64,000 nucleotides of DNA from Hoeflea sp. (GCF_002733955.1 NZ_NVXQ01000027.1:26736-90735); one strand, 5' to 3'. Positions 1 through 9,823 are shown, numbered from the stretch's first letter. Notes: generated by a model not told the origin, from the sequence alone. Program-made: numbers and translations.

Positions 1-2
1 AT

Positions 3-1052
3 TTCAGCGCCCTGTCGAAAACCCGGGTGCTGGGTATCCTGCGCGGCACCGAACGGTTGAAACCCGAACCCGAACTTGAGCTGCACACCAACGATCTGGT
101 CATCTTTCACGCCAATCAGTCAGAACTTCTGACGCTGCGCGACCATCCCAATTACCTGCTGGGTTATTTCAAGACCCTGCTCGCTTCCGCCGACCAGTAA
201 AAGGCCGAGAAGGTCGAGGCGGTTTATGCCGGCGATGCGGGCAGCAGTGGCCGCCAATTGCGGGATCTCGGCTGGTTCAAGGCCGGCGTCCGGGTGCTTG
301 GCATTGCCCGTCGCAAACACAATCCGGGCCCCGAGCTGTCCGAAGTCCGGCTGCGCGCCGGCGACCGGATTTTGCTCGAAGGCAGCCCCGCAGACCTCGC
401 CGATATTCTGCAGTCGGAGAGCTTTGTCGCCGCGAGCGAGCCCAAGCTCAGGCCCTACAAGCGGCACCGGGCAGGCCTTGCCGTTCTGACCATGGCGGCG
501 GTCATCATGCTGTCGATCTTCAACGTGGCGCCGATCGTCACCCTGTCGCTGCTGGGAGTGGGCATCATCCTGCTCGGCCGTTGCGTCGAAGCGGAAGACG
601 CCTGGAAATCCGTCGACGGCTCGATCCTGGTGCTGATCTTTGCGATGCTCGCCATCGGGCGCGGGCTCGACAACACCGGAGTTGTGCAAAGCCTTGTCGA
701 TGCGGTGACGCCGCTCCTGCAAAACGTCTCGCCCCTGGTCGTCCTGTTTGCCATCTACGCCCTGACTTCGGTCCTCACCGAGCTGATCTCCAACAACGCG
801 GTGGCCGTCATCCTGACGCCGATGGCGATTGGACTTGCCGGCTCGCTCGGCATCGATCCCAAGCCGCTGATCTACGCCATCATGCTCGGCGCCTCGGCTA
901 GTTTCGCCACCCCGATCGGTTACCAGACCAACACGCTGGTCTACGCCGCCGGCAACTACCGCTTTGCCGATTTTCTCAAACTCGGGCTGGTGATGAACCT
1001 GGTGGTCGGCATTGCCAGCTGCCTGGCGATCTGGGCCTTTACCGGGATCTGA
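3..1052 (+). pseudogene. SLC13-type permease with two TrkA_C (RCK_C)-like domains, 5' truncated by the window edge and interrupted by an in-frame TAA at 198-200
   Basis: Frame 3 reads FSALSKTRVLGILRGTERLKPEPELELHTNDLVIFHANQ...LLASADQ*KAEKVEAVYAGDAGSSGRQLRDLGWFKAGVRVLGIARR...; the same frame stays open after the stop to 1052 with SLC13-like TM segments; the 258 ORF start is a TTG inside the second RCK_C domain. Confidence 0.6.
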
Positions 1053-1070
1053 GAGGGCAGAAACAGAAAA

Positions 1071-1097
1071 CCCGCGCGGCTGCTTGGCCCGCGCGGG
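1071..1097. terminator. GC-rich inverted repeat between convergent genes
   Basis: CCCGCGCGG...CCGCGCGGG hairpin between SLC13 (+) and rhodanese (-), flanked by AAAA on the left. Confidence 0.5.
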
Positions 1098-1130
1098 TCA
1101 GAGTAATCGATTGGTCGTGGCAAATGCGGG

Positions 1131-1514
1131 TTAACCCGTCTTCTTCATCTGCTTTGGCGCACCGGTGGCCATATCGGTGCCGGTGTAGCTGAGCCCGGCC
1201 TCCTTCCAGCCGCCGAAGCCGCCTTCCATGTGGGCGACGCGGTCGTGACCAGCCGCGAGATATTTCTCGGCGACCTTCTTCGAGCGTGCTCCCGAGCCGC
1301 AATGGAACACGATGCGCTTGTCGGTCTGTCCCGGCATGTGCGTCGGCTGAAATGCCTGCATCGGCGCCAGCAGCGCCCCTTCGATGCGCTCGAAGCTGTA
1401 TTCCTGCGGCGTGCGCACGTCGATCAGCACGATTTCGTCACGCGCGAAAGCGTCAGCCGCCTCCTGCGCAGTCCAGGTTTCAAGCGTGCCATTGGCCAGT
1501 GGTTCGGTTTTCAT
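1131..1514 (-). CDS. rhodanese-like domain protein
   Basis: IVLIDVRTPQEYSFERIEGALLAPM...VFHCGSGARSKKVAEKYLAAGHDRVAHMEGGFGGWKEAG; catalytic-loop Cys in HCGSGARS. Confidence 0.9.
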   Translation of the reverse strand: MKTEPLANGTLETWTAQEAADAFARDEIVLIDVRTPQEYSFERIEGALLAPMQAFQPTHMPGQTDKRIVFHCGSGARSKKVAEKYLAAGHDRVAHMEGGFGGWKEAGLSYTGTDMATGAPKQMKKTG

Positions 1515-2425
1515 GAGGTCTCTTTCTCAAATCGGTTAAGTGGAATTTTCAGATAGCTCTCGCCATCGCTTTCAGGCTCGGGCGGACGCCCTGCCCTCAG
1601 ATTCATCTGCAGCACGTGCAGCATCCGATCCGGCAGCGCCAGGGTCCGGTCGCGATCTTCACGCAGGCTTATATAGGCATCTTTAGATGTACCGCCAGCA
1701 AGATGCTTGTTTTCGCGCCGCTGCTCGGCTGCGGTGGACTCCCAAGCTGGATCTTCCCGCTCGTCGGTGCCGTAATCATGGCCGATGAACAGCCGCGTCT
1801 CGTCGCCAAGCGACAGGATCTCTTGCAGGCTGTCATAGAGTTCGCCGGCCGAACCACCCGGGAAATCCGCGCGTGAGGTTCCCACATCCGGCTGCATGAA
1901 GGTGTCATTGACGAAGGCCGCATCCGACCCCACCACATAGGTAATGGAGCCCAGTGTATGGCCCGGCGTCAGCATCACCCGCACCGGCAGCGAACCAATC
2001 TTGAACTCGTCGCCATCGGCGAAAAGCCGGTCGAAATCCTTTTCGGGCGCAAAGGCTTCGGGCAAGTGGTAGAGGTCGCGCCACAGCTCTGCAATTTCGC
2101 CTACCTTCTCGCCAATCGCATTGGGCGCTCCGAGCTGCTGTTTCAGCCATGATGACGCCATCAGATGATCGGCATGCGGATGGGTATCGAGGATCCACTC
2201 GATCTCGATGTTGTGCTTTTGCGCGAATTGCAGGATCTCTTCCGCACCGCTGGTGTCCGTGGTCGCCTGCGCCGGGTCAAAGCCCATCACAACGTCGATC
2301 AATGCCCCCTTCCCGGTATCCGGATCGGACATCAGGTACTGGATGCTGCCGGTGTCCTCGTCGTAAAAGCCGGTGACATCCGGCGAACCGGGCCCGCGCG
2401 ACGGGCTTGTCTTGTGCAAGGTCAT
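1511..2425 (-). CDS. MBL-fold metallo-hydrolase, persulfide dioxygenase/Blh-like
   Basis: WILDTHPHADHLMASSWLKQQLGAPNAIGEKV...VMLTPGHTLGSITYVVG; start chosen at MTLHKTS preceded by aggagg; 4-bp overlap with the rhodanese. Confidence 0.85.
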   Translation of the reverse strand: MTLHKTSPSRGPGSPDVTGFYDEDTGSIQYLMSDPDTGKGALIDVVMGFDPAQATTDTSGAEEILQFAQKHNIEIEWILDTHPHADHLMASSWLKQQLGAPNAIGEKVGEIAELWRDLYHLPEAFAPEKDFDRLFADGDEFKIGSLPVRVMLTPGHTLGSITYVVGSDAAFVNDTFMQPDVGTSRADFPGGSAGELYDSLQEILSLGDETRLFIGHDYGTDEREDPAWESTAAEQRRENKHLAGGTSKDAYISLREDRDRTLALPDRMLHVLQMNLRAGRPPEPESDGESYLKIPLNRFEKETS

Positions 2426-2514
2426 GCTTCCTCCTTTCATATCTCGTTTTCTAAATGTTTGAGCTGAGAGAAGGTTCCGCCTTGCAGGCATAACGCTGGT
2501 TATTGCCGCTCCCG

Positions 2515-3480
2515 TCAGTCCCGATGCGGGTGGCCGTGATCGTGATGATCGTGCTCTGATCCACCCTCGTCAGCGTCGCCGATTGCATCGGCTCCGATGC
2601 AGGCATGCAGCGCGCATTCGATCTCCAGCGTCGTGTGGCCAAGCCCGAAATCCTGTTTCAGGACCGTCTTCACGGCCTGCTTGATCGCATCGGCATCGCC
2701 CCAGCGGCCGGCATCGATGACAAGATGCGCGTCCAGCGCCGCCTCGTGCTCCTGCATCTGCCACACATGCAGATGGTGCACCCCGGTGACACCGTCGGTG
2801 GCTTCGATGGTCCTGAGGACTTCCCCCGCATGCAGCTCCGGCGGGCTGCCCAGCATCAGGATACGAATGACGCCGCCAATCTCGGAAAACGACATCCACA
2901 GGATGTAGCCGGCGATCGCAAGCGTCACCAGCGGATCAACGATGTGCCAGTCGAACAGGATGATCAGGGTGCCGGCAAAGATGACCGCCACCGAGCCGAG
3001 CGCATCGGCGACATTGTGCAGGAACGCGGCGCGAATGTTCACGCTGTCTTTCGACAGCGACCAGGTCAGCAAGGCAGTCACCAGATCGACCACCAGTGCA
3101 AGGCCGGCGATGATGACCACAAGCCAGCCATCAACGCCCGAGGGTTCGATGAAGCGCATCACCGCCTCGTAGATCAGATACAGTCCGATAACGATCAGCG
3201 TGGTGTAGTTGATAAGTGCTGCCACCACCTCGGCCCGGCCATAGCCGAAGGTCATGTTTTCGTCAGCCGGACGACGGGAGATCTTGCGGGCGAAAAAGGC
3301 AATCACCAGCGACAGCGCATCGGAGAGATTGTGCACAGCATCGGCAATCATCGCCAAGCTGCCCGAAAGGATGCCGCCGATGATCTGCGCAACCGTCAGC
3401 CCGAGATTGACGATCACCGCCCAGAGCACGCGGGCGTCGCCGGCATCCGGGTCTACGTGGTGATGATGATGGCCTGCCAT
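2515..3480 (-). CDS. cation diffusion facilitator (CDF) family efflux protein
   Basis: SLAMIADAVHNLSDALSLVIAFFARKISRRPADENMTFGYGRAEVVAALIN; His-rich N-terminus (MAGHHHHHVDPD) and C-terminus. Confidence 0.92.
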   Translation of the reverse strand: MAGHHHHHVDPDAGDARVLWAVIVNLGLTVAQIIGGILSGSLAMIADAVHNLSDALSLVIAFFARKISRRPADENMTFGYGRAEVVAALINYTTLIVIGLYLIYEAVMRFIEPSGVDGWLVVIIAGLALVVDLVTALLTWSLSKDSVNIRAAFLHNVADALGSVAVIFAGTLIILFDWHIVDPLVTLAIAGYILWMSFSEIGGVIRILMLGSPPELHAGEVLRTIEATDGVTGVHHLHVWQMQEHEAALDAHLVIDAGRWGDADAIKQAVKTVLKQDFGLGHTTLEIECALHACIGADAIGDADEGGSEHDHHDHGHPHRD

Positions 3481-3518
3481 GATTGCTGTCCTCGGGTCCG
3501 GGATGTCCTACCGCTGAC

Positions 3519-3549
3519 TGTGTAATCCCTCCAGCGGCTAGAGGTACAA
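3519..3549 (-). promoter_or_regulatory. MerR-family-type promoter/operator for the CDF gene
   Basis: Minus strand: TTGTAC-N19-TACACA with the inverted repeat CCTCTAG-CCG-CTGGAGG inside the 19-bp spacer. Confidence 0.6.
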
Positions 3550-3675
3550 GCGAAAAGACCGTTTCCGGTCCAGCCCCTGGAAACACTGTGTCGCCACGAA
3601 TTTGTTTTGTGCCAGGCCGATGCCCACCTATGACGGCCGAAACCTTATGAAGGATACCGGCAAAGGACGCCAGAC

Positions 3676-4431
3676 GTGAGCAGTTTCAACTATCCGGCAT
3701 TTCCAACCGCGCATGGCTACATGTCCGAAAAGATCCAGCAGGATTACATTGCCTTTGCTGTCAGCAACCGGTTGCTGCCGACCGACGCGCACCGGATCGC
3801 CGAGATCGTCTCGCTCGATGCCTCCAATGACATAGCCAAGCCGATCCAGTTCTGGCAGTTGTTTTCCGTGCTTGGCGCCGAGCGGATCGTCAGGATCGTC
3901 GAGGATTTCTACAGACGCGTGTTTGCCGATGAGGAATGGTTTGTCTCGGTGTTTGCCCGCGTCGGCGGCGTTCGTCACCACATCAACACCCAGGCCTCGA
4001 TGTGGGTCGATGTGATGGGTGGCGGACCCTATTACCACGGCGCCGATTTCCGGCTCAATTTCCACCACACCCACAACGCCATCCAGCTGATGACCGAACG
4101 CGGCGCCGAGCGCTGGACCAGGCTCATGCTGGACACGCTGGAAGACTCGGCACAACATATGACCGATGATCCGCGGGTTCGCCCGGCACTCAACACCTTT
4201 CTGAGTTTTTTCATGGAGAAGTACGCCCGGGAATTCGGTTTTGAAAACAACAGCGTGTTCGGAGAACTCAATCCACCGGTCAGGCGCAAGATCAACTTCA
4301 TGAAGATGAGCAGCGATGCGATTGAGGCCATGACAGAGCAAGAGCTTCGCGAAGCGCTGGCCGAGCATGGTGTCGACGTCTCGCTCTATCCTGGCAAGGC
4401 AGATCTTGTGAACAAGGCACAGATGCTGTGA
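3676..4431 (+). CDS. truncated-globin-like protein with C-terminal SAP/HeH-like motif
   Basis: GTG start; AERIVRIVEDFYRRVFADEEWFVSVFARVGGVRHHINTQASMWVDVMGGGPYYHGADFRLNFHHTHNAIQLMTERGAERWTRLMLDTLED (trHb-like) plus C-terminal TEQELREALAEHGVDVSLYPGKADLVNKAQML. Confidence 0.65.
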   Translation: MSSFNYPAFPTAHGYMSEKIQQDYIAFAVSNRLLPTDAHRIAEIVSLDASNDIAKPIQFWQLFSVLGAERIVRIVEDFYRRVFADEEWFVSVFARVGGVRHHINTQASMWVDVMGGGPYYHGADFRLNFHHTHNAIQLMTERGAERWTRLMLDTLEDSAQHMTDDPRVRPALNTFLSFFMEKYAREFGFENNSVFGELNPPVRRKINFMKMSSDAIEAMTEQELREALAEHGVDVSLYPGKADLVNKAQML

Positions 4432-4455
4432 TCCATGGCCCAGGCAGGGCCGACG

Positions 4456-5454
4456 TCAGCGGACCGGCCGCAATGTCCCCCGTTCGATCACCCGGCACGG
4501 AAACAGCCGTGCTTCGGGATAGCGGTCCGGGTCTTCCAGCATTGAGGCAATCAGCTCGATCGAGGAATCGATGATCTGGCTGATCGGCTGGCGGATGGTG
4601 GTCAGGTTGATGTTTTCCCAGCCGGCCATTTCCATGTCATTGAGCCCGATCAGGCCGATGTCATCGGGCACCTTCAGGCCACTTTCGGTGACCGCACTCA
4701 AAGCCCCGATCGACAACACGTCATCACCGCAGAAATAGGCTTGAGCCGGACGGTCCTCGAGACGCTTGAGCATCTCCGCCCGCCCCGCGTTGAAGGAATA
4801 GGCCTCGGCGAAACTGTGCCGGACAGAAATCTCCGGGTGGCGCTGCAGCTCCTCGACAAAGCCGCGGAAACGGTCCTGGGTCGAAGTCGCGCTTTCCGGG
4901 CCACCGAGAAATGCCACATCGCGGTAGCCGCGGCGCACGAGTTCCCGCGCCGCCATCCGCCCGCACTCCACATTGTCAATGCCGACCACGTGCACGTCCG
5001 GGGAACTGGCGTAACGGCCGAAGCTGTTGACCACCGGCACGCCGGCGTCGCGAAACGACTTGGCAAAATCCGGCGGCAGCGTCGACGACGCCACCACCAC
5101 GCCATCGACCGAGTATTGCCTGAGCATGCGGATAGAGTGCGCCGGATCGGTTTCATCCGACAGATTGACCAGCAGCGGCCGCAATCCGCGGTCCTGCAGG
5201 CCGCGGGTGAACAGGTCGAACACTTCCAGAAAGATCGGGTTGTGGAAGTTGTTCGACACCAGCCCGATCAGCTTGGTTCGCCCGGTGGTCAGGCTCGAGG
5301 CCAGGGCGTTGGGACTGTAACCGAGTTCATCGGCCGCCTTTTCCACTTTTCTGCGCATCTTCGGCGACACCGATGCACCGTCGGTAAAGGTGCGCGACAC
5401 GGCTGCGCGAGACACCCCTGCCCGTTCGGCGACATCCTTCAGCGTGGGCGGCAT
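4456..5454 (-). CDS. LacI family transcriptional regulator
   Basis: MPPTLKDVAERAGVSRAAVSRTFTDGASVSPKMRRKVEKAADELGYSPNALASSLTTGRT. Confidence 0.97.
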   Translation of the reverse strand: MPPTLKDVAERAGVSRAAVSRTFTDGASVSPKMRRKVEKAADELGYSPNALASSLTTGRTKLIGLVSNNFHNPIFLEVFDLFTRGLQDRGLRPLLVNLSDETDPAHSIRMLRQYSVDGVVVASSTLPPDFAKSFRDAGVPVVNSFGRYASSPDVHVVGIDNVECGRMAARELVRRGYRDVAFLGGPESATSTQDRFRGFVEELQRHPEISVRHSFAEAYSFNAGRAEMLKRLEDRPAQAYFCGDDVLSIGALSAVTESGLKVPDDIGLIGLNDMEMAGWENINLTTIRQPISQIIDSSIELIASMLEDPDRYPEARLFPCRVIERGTLRPVR

Positions 5455-5536
5455 TGATCAACGTCTCCTGTTCATCCGGTTCGGATCGCCAGCATTAGTG
5501 CCCAGAAAAGCGTGCGAAAGCAAGATTTTCGGATTC

Positions 5537-5560
5537 AATTTTGCAACCGGTTGCAAAATT
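5537..5560. promoter_or_regulatory. LacI-type operator, perfect 24-bp palindrome
   Basis: AATTTTGCAACCGGTTGCAAAATT, fully self-complementary, between divergent lacI-type gene and sugar ABC operon. Confidence 0.85.
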
Positions 5561-5651
5561 CATTGAATCGTGGTTTCTTAACCATCGAGAGACGGTGGCA
5601 GGAGGAATTCCACCGTCCTTTCGAAACTCAACACTCTGGGAGGAGATACAG

Positions 5652-6599
5652 ATGTCATTGACCAAGAAGCTCGCATTGGCCGTTGCGGTGATCGCAGCAC
5701 CGGTACTGGGCGCCACCACCGCATCCGCCGAAGGCGAACGTTACGTCCTCGTCAGCCACGCACCCGACAGCGACAGCTGGTGGAACACCGTCAAGAACGG
5801 AATTGCGCTGGCCGGCCAGCAGATGGATGTCGAAGTCGAGTACCGCAATCCGCCCACCGGCGATCTCGCCGACATGGCCCGCATCATCGAGCAGGCCGCA
5901 GCCTCGGGCCCGAACGGCATCATCACCACGCTCGCCGATTATGACGTGTTGTCCGGACCGATCCGCGCCGCCGTCGATTCAGGTGTCGACGTGATCATCA
6001 TGAACTCCGGCACCCCCGACCAGGCCCGCGAAGTCGGCGCCCTGATGTATGTCGGCCAGCCTGAATATGACGCAGGTTACGCAGCCGGCCTGCGCGCCAA
6101 GGGCGACGGCGTCGGTTCGTTCCTCTGCGTCAACCATTACATCTCCTCGCCCTCGTCCACCGAGCGCTGCCAGGGCTTTGCCGATGGGCTGGGCGTGGAG
6201 CTTGGCAACCAGATGATCGATGCCGGTCAGGATCCGGCTGAAATCAAGAACCGGGTTCTCGCCTACCTCAATTCCAATCCCGACACCGATGCGGTGCTCA
6301 CACTTGGACCGACCAGCGCAGACCCGACCCTGCTGGCACTCGATGAAAACGGCATGGCCGGCGACATCTATTTTGGCACCTTCGATCTCGGCGCCAACAT
6401 CGTCGAGGGCATCAAGGCCGGAACCATCAACTGGGGCATCGACCAGCAGCCCTTCCTGCAGGCCTATCTGCCGGTGGTGGTCATGACCAACTATCACCGC
6501 TACGGCGTTCTGCCGGGCAACAACATCAACTCCGGCCCCGGCTTCGTCACCGTCGATGCTCTGGAAATGGTTGAAAAATACGCCGGCGAATACCGGTAG
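5652..6599 (+). CDS. sugar ABC transporter substrate-binding protein
   Basis: MSLTKKLALAVAVIAAPVLGATTASAEGERYVLVSHAPDSDSWWNTVKNG signal peptide; periplasmic-binding-protein-like; SD ggaggagat. Confidence 0.9.
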   Translation: MSLTKKLALAVAVIAAPVLGATTASAEGERYVLVSHAPDSDSWWNTVKNGIALAGQQMDVEVEYRNPPTGDLADMARIIEQAAASGPNGIITTLADYDVLSGPIRAAVDSGVDVIIMNSGTPDQAREVGALMYVGQPEYDAGYAAGLRAKGDGVGSFLCVNHYISSPSSTERCQGFADGLGVELGNQMIDAGQDPAEIKNRVLAYLNSNPDTDAVLTLGPTSADPTLLALDENGMAGDIYFGTFDLGANIVEGIKAGTINWGIDQQPFLQAYLPVVVMTNYHRYGVLPGNNINSGPGFVTVDALEMVEKYAGEYR

Positions 6600-6614
6600 G
6601 GTTTCCTCCCAACT

Positions 6615-6646
6615 GGCAGTGGCGCCTGGCGCCGCTGCCTTTTTTT
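6615..6646 (+). terminator. intercistronic stem-loop plus T-run after the sugar SBP gene
   Basis: GGCAGTGGC-GCCTGGC-GCCGCTGCC followed by TTTTTTT. Confidence 0.75.
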
Positions 6647-6675
6647 CCATGCATTGCAAAACTGTGTGAGGTCTC

Positions 6676-7797
6676 ATGTCCAATACGGCTGAAATCCCCG
6701 TCAGTGACGAACGGATCAAGAAGACGCCGGCGTGGCGCAAGGCCCTGATCCGTCCTGAACTGGGCGGTATCTGCGGCACGATCATCGTGTTCGTCCTGTT
6801 CGCCATCTTTGCTGGCGACAGCGGCATGTTCAACTCGCAGGGCATCCTCAACTGGTCGGTTGTTTCCGCCCAGTTCATGATCATCGCCGTCGGCGCGTGC
6901 CTGCTGATGATCGCCGGCGAATTCGACCTCTCGGTCGGTTCCATGATCGGCTTTGCCGGCATGATGATCGCGATCTTCACCATCACCCTTGGCTGGCCGG
7001 TCTGGCAGGCGATCATCGTCACCTTCGCGCTGTGCCTAGCCATCGGCGCGCTCAACGGCATCATCGTCGTGCGCACCGGGCTGCCGAGCTTCATCGTCAC
7101 GCTGGCCTTCCTGTTCATCCTGCGCGGCTTCACCATTTATCTGCCGCAGCTGATCGAACGCAAAACCATCATCGGCGGCATCGACAAGGCTGCCGAAGGC
7201 GACTGGCTGGCAGCCCTGTTCGGCGGCAAGATCCTCAAGGGCCTGTTCACCTGGCTCGGCGACGCCGGCATCATCGCGGTCTTCGAGCGCGGCAACCGTG
7301 CCGGCCAGCCGGTGGTCGACGGCGTGCCGATGCTGATCATCTGGGCGCTTGTGCTGGTGGCTTTCGGCCACTTTCTCCTGACCCGCACCAAATTCGGCAA
7401 CTGGATCTTCGCCTCGGGTGGTGATGCCCAGGCCGCGCGCTACGTCGGCGTTCCGGTCAACCGGGTCAAGATCCTGATGTTCATGTTCACCGCGTTTTGC
7501 GCCTGTGTCTTCGCCACCTGCCAGGTCATGGAATTCGGGTCCGCCGGCGCCGACCGCGGCCTGCTCAAGGAGTTCGAGGCGATCATCGCGGTGGTCATCG
7601 GCGGCGCGCTGCTGACCGGCGGCTACGGCTCTGTGATCGGCGCGGCACTCGGCGCCCTGATCTTCGGCGTGGTCCAGCAGGGCCTGTTTTTCGCTAATGT
7701 CGAGAGCTCGCTGTTCCGCGTCTTCCTTGGAGTCATCCTTTTGTTCGCTGTGGTGCTCAACACCTATATCCGGCGCATGATCACGGGGGAGAGATAA
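6676..7797 (+). CDS. sugar ABC transporter permease (RbsC/XylH type)
   Basis: Multi-[22 protein letters not shown] and [43 protein letters not shown]. Confidence 0.93.
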   Translation: MSNTAEIPVSDERIKKTPAWRKALIRPELGGICGTIIVFVLFAIFAGDSGMFNSQGILNWSVVSAQFMIIAVGACLLMIAGEFDLSVGSMIGFAGMMIAIFTITLGWPVWQAIIVTFALCLAIGALNGIIVVRTGLPSFIVTLAFLFILRGFTIYLPQLIERKTIIGGIDKAAEGDWLAALFGGKILKGLFTWLGDAGIIAVFERGNRAGQPVVDGVPMLIIWALVLVAFGHFLLTRTKFGNWIFASGGDAQAARYVGVPVNRVKILMFMFTAFCACVFATCQVMEFGSAGADRGLLKEFEAIIAVVIGGALLTGGYGSVIGAALGALIFGVVQQGLFFANVESSLFRVFLGVILLFAVVLNTYIRRMITGER

Positions 7798-7798
7798 G

Positions 7799-8587
7799 AT
7801 GAATCCCGAACACGCCCCCCTCATCGAAATGAAGAACATCGAGAAGCATTTCGGCTCGGTGATCGCGCTCAACGGCGTTTCGCTGGAAATCTACCCCGGC
7901 GAGTGCCATTGCCTGCTTGGCGACAACGGTGCCGGCAAGTCGACCTTCATCAAGACCATGTCCGGCGTCCACAAGCCGACCCGCGGCGAAATCCTGTTCG
8001 AAGGCAAGCCGATGCATTTCGAGGATCCGCGCGACGCCATCTCGGCGGGGATCGCGACGGTCTACCAGGATCTCGCCATGATCCCGCTGATGTCGGTGAG
8101 CCGCAACTTCTTCATGGGCAACGAGCCCGAGAAGAAATTCGGCCCGCTGAAGCTGTTCGACCATGAATACGCAAACCGCGTCACCATGGAAGAAATGCGC
8201 ACCATGGGCATCAACCTGCGCGGCCCCGAACAGGCGGTCGGCACATTGTCCGGCGGCGAACGCCAGACCGTGGCCATTGCCAGGGCGGTGCATTTCGGCG
8301 CCAAGGTGTTGATCCTCGACGAGCCGACCTCGGCACTCGGCGTGCGCCAGACAGCCAACGTGCTTGCGACCATCGACAAGGTCCGCAAGCAAGGCATCGC
8401 CGTGGTCTTCATCACCCACAATGTCCGCCATGCCATGGCTGTCGGTGACCGCTTCACCGTGCTCAACCGCGGCCAGACGCTCGGCACAGCCCAACGTGGG
8501 CAGATCACGCCGGACGAACTGCAGGACATGATGGCCGGCGGCCAGGAACTGGTGGCGCTGGAGGGCTCGCTCGGCGGCACCGTCTGA
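7799..8587 (+). CDS. sugar ABC transporter ATP-binding protein
   Basis: Walker [11 protein letters not shown], signature LSGGERQ, Walker [13 protein letters not shown]. Confidence 0.95.
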   Translation: MNPEHAPLIEMKNIEKHFGSVIALNGVSLEIYPGECHCLLGDNGAGKSTFIKTMSGVHKPTRGEILFEGKPMHFEDPRDAISAGIATVYQDLAMIPLMSVSRNFFMGNEPEKKFGPLKLFDHEYANRVTMEEMRTMGINLRGPEQAVGTLSGGERQTVAIARAVHFGAKVLILDEPTSALGVRQTANVLATIDKVRKQGIAVVFITHNVRHAMAVGDRFTVLNRGQTLGTAQRGQITPDELQDMMAGGQELVALEGSLGGTV

Positions 8588-8615
8588 TCGCTCTGCGACC
8601 GGTTTTCTCAACCAG

Positions 8616-8640
8616 AAGGCGCGCTCTCAGGGCGCGCCTT
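8616..8640 (+). terminator. hairpin at end of the sugar ABC operon
   Basis: AAGGCGCGC-TCTCAGG-GCGCGCCTT; no T-run follows. Confidence 0.45.
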
Positions 8641-8745
8641 GCCTATGAATCAGGCCTGCATCTTCGGGCACATGCAACCATTGCGGGGCGGTTTGACCAA
8701 TATGCGGGCAATTCGTTCGGATTATCCCGGGAAACCCACAACCGA

Positions 8746-8776
8746 TTGTCACATAACTGTCATACACCCTTGTCAT
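8746..8776 (+). promoter_or_regulatory. PhoB box upstream of phnD
   Basis: TTGTCAC-ATAA-CTGTCAT (7-4-7 direct repeat, canonical Pho-box layout) followed by a third TTGTCAT at 8770. Confidence 0.75.
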
Positions 8777-8832
8777 TTGTCCGCGCACGCAGAATAGTCT
8801 GCGCTGGGAAAAAACAGACCCGGAGGAAGACC

Positions 8833-9810
8833 ATGACATTGAAGACAATTCTTTTGAGCACCATTGCCGGTGTGGCCATGACGATCGCATCCCCGCTGGC
8901 AGCATCTGCGGCTGACTGCGAACGCGGCACGCTGGACGAACGTTATTGCGATGTCGACGGCGACCTGATTGCCGACATTCCGACCGATGAATCGGAGCTT
9001 ATTGATCCTGATACGCTGATCTTCGCCTACACACCGGTGGAAGACCCGGCTGTCTACAAGGAAGCCTGGTCGGATTTCCTGACCCACCTCGACAAGGTCA
9101 CTGGCAAGAAGTCGGTGTTCTTCCCGGTTCAGTCCAACGCCGCCCAGATCGAAGCCATGCGCTCGGGCCGTCTGCACATCGCCGGCTTCAACACCGGCTC
9201 CAACCCGCTGGCCGTCAACTGCGCCGGTTTCCGCCCCTTCACCATCATGGCCTCTGAAGATGGCGGCTTCGGCTACGAGATGGAAATCATCACCTACCCG
9301 GATTCGGGTGTCGAAAAGGTCGAGGACATCAAGGGCAAGACACTGGCCTTCACCTCGGAAACCTCGAACTCCGGCTTCAAGGCACCATCTGCCCTGCTGA
9401 AGGCCGAATACGGCATGGAAGCCGGGCGTGATTTCGAGCCTGCCTTCTCCGGCAAGCACGACAACTCGATCCTCGGCGTCGCCAACAAGGACTACCCGGC
9501 CGCAGCCATCGCCAACTCGGTGATGAGCCGCATGATCGAGCGTGAGGTGATCACGCCGGATCAGGTCAAGTCGATCTACAAGTCGCAGACCTTCCCGACC
9601 ACCGGTTTCGGCACCGTCTACAACCTCAAGCCCGAGCTTCAGGACAAGATCAAGGAAGCCTTCTTCACCTTCCCGTGGGAAGGCTCGTCGCTGAAGAAGG
9701 AATTCGAAAAATCCAACGAAGGCCAGTTCCTGGAAATGAACTACAAGGACTTCTGGGACGTCGTTCGCAAGATCGACACCGCCAACGGTGTCGAGTACAC
9801 CTGCGGGTAA
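8833..9810 (+). CDS. phnD: phosphonate/phosphate ABC transporter substrate-binding protein
   Basis: PhnD-like: LIFAYTPVEDPAVYKEAWSDFLTHLDKVTGKKSVFFPVQSNAAQIEAMRSGRLHIAGFNTG. Confidence 0.93.
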   Translation: MTLKTILLSTIAGVAMTIASPLAASAADCERGTLDERYCDVDGDLIADIPTDESELIDPDTLIFAYTPVEDPAVYKEAWSDFLTHLDKVTGKKSVFFPVQSNAAQIEAMRSGRLHIAGFNTGSNPLAVNCAGFRPFTIMASEDGGFGYEMEIITYPDSGVEKVEDIKGKTLAFTSETSNSGFKAPSALLKAEYGMEAGRDFEPAFSGKHDNSILGVANKDYPAAAIANSVMSRMIEREVITPDQVKSIYKSQTFPTTGFGTVYNLKPELQDKIKEAFFTFPWEGSSLKKEFEKSNEGQFLEMNYKDFWDVVRKIDTANGVEYTCG

Positions 9811-9823
9811 TCCCCTTCCCTCT

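Noticed and set aside
2605-3525. 306-aa plus-strand ORF over the CDF gene
   Set aside because: Shadow ORF, composition typical of antisense (His/Arg/Asp rich, no domain).
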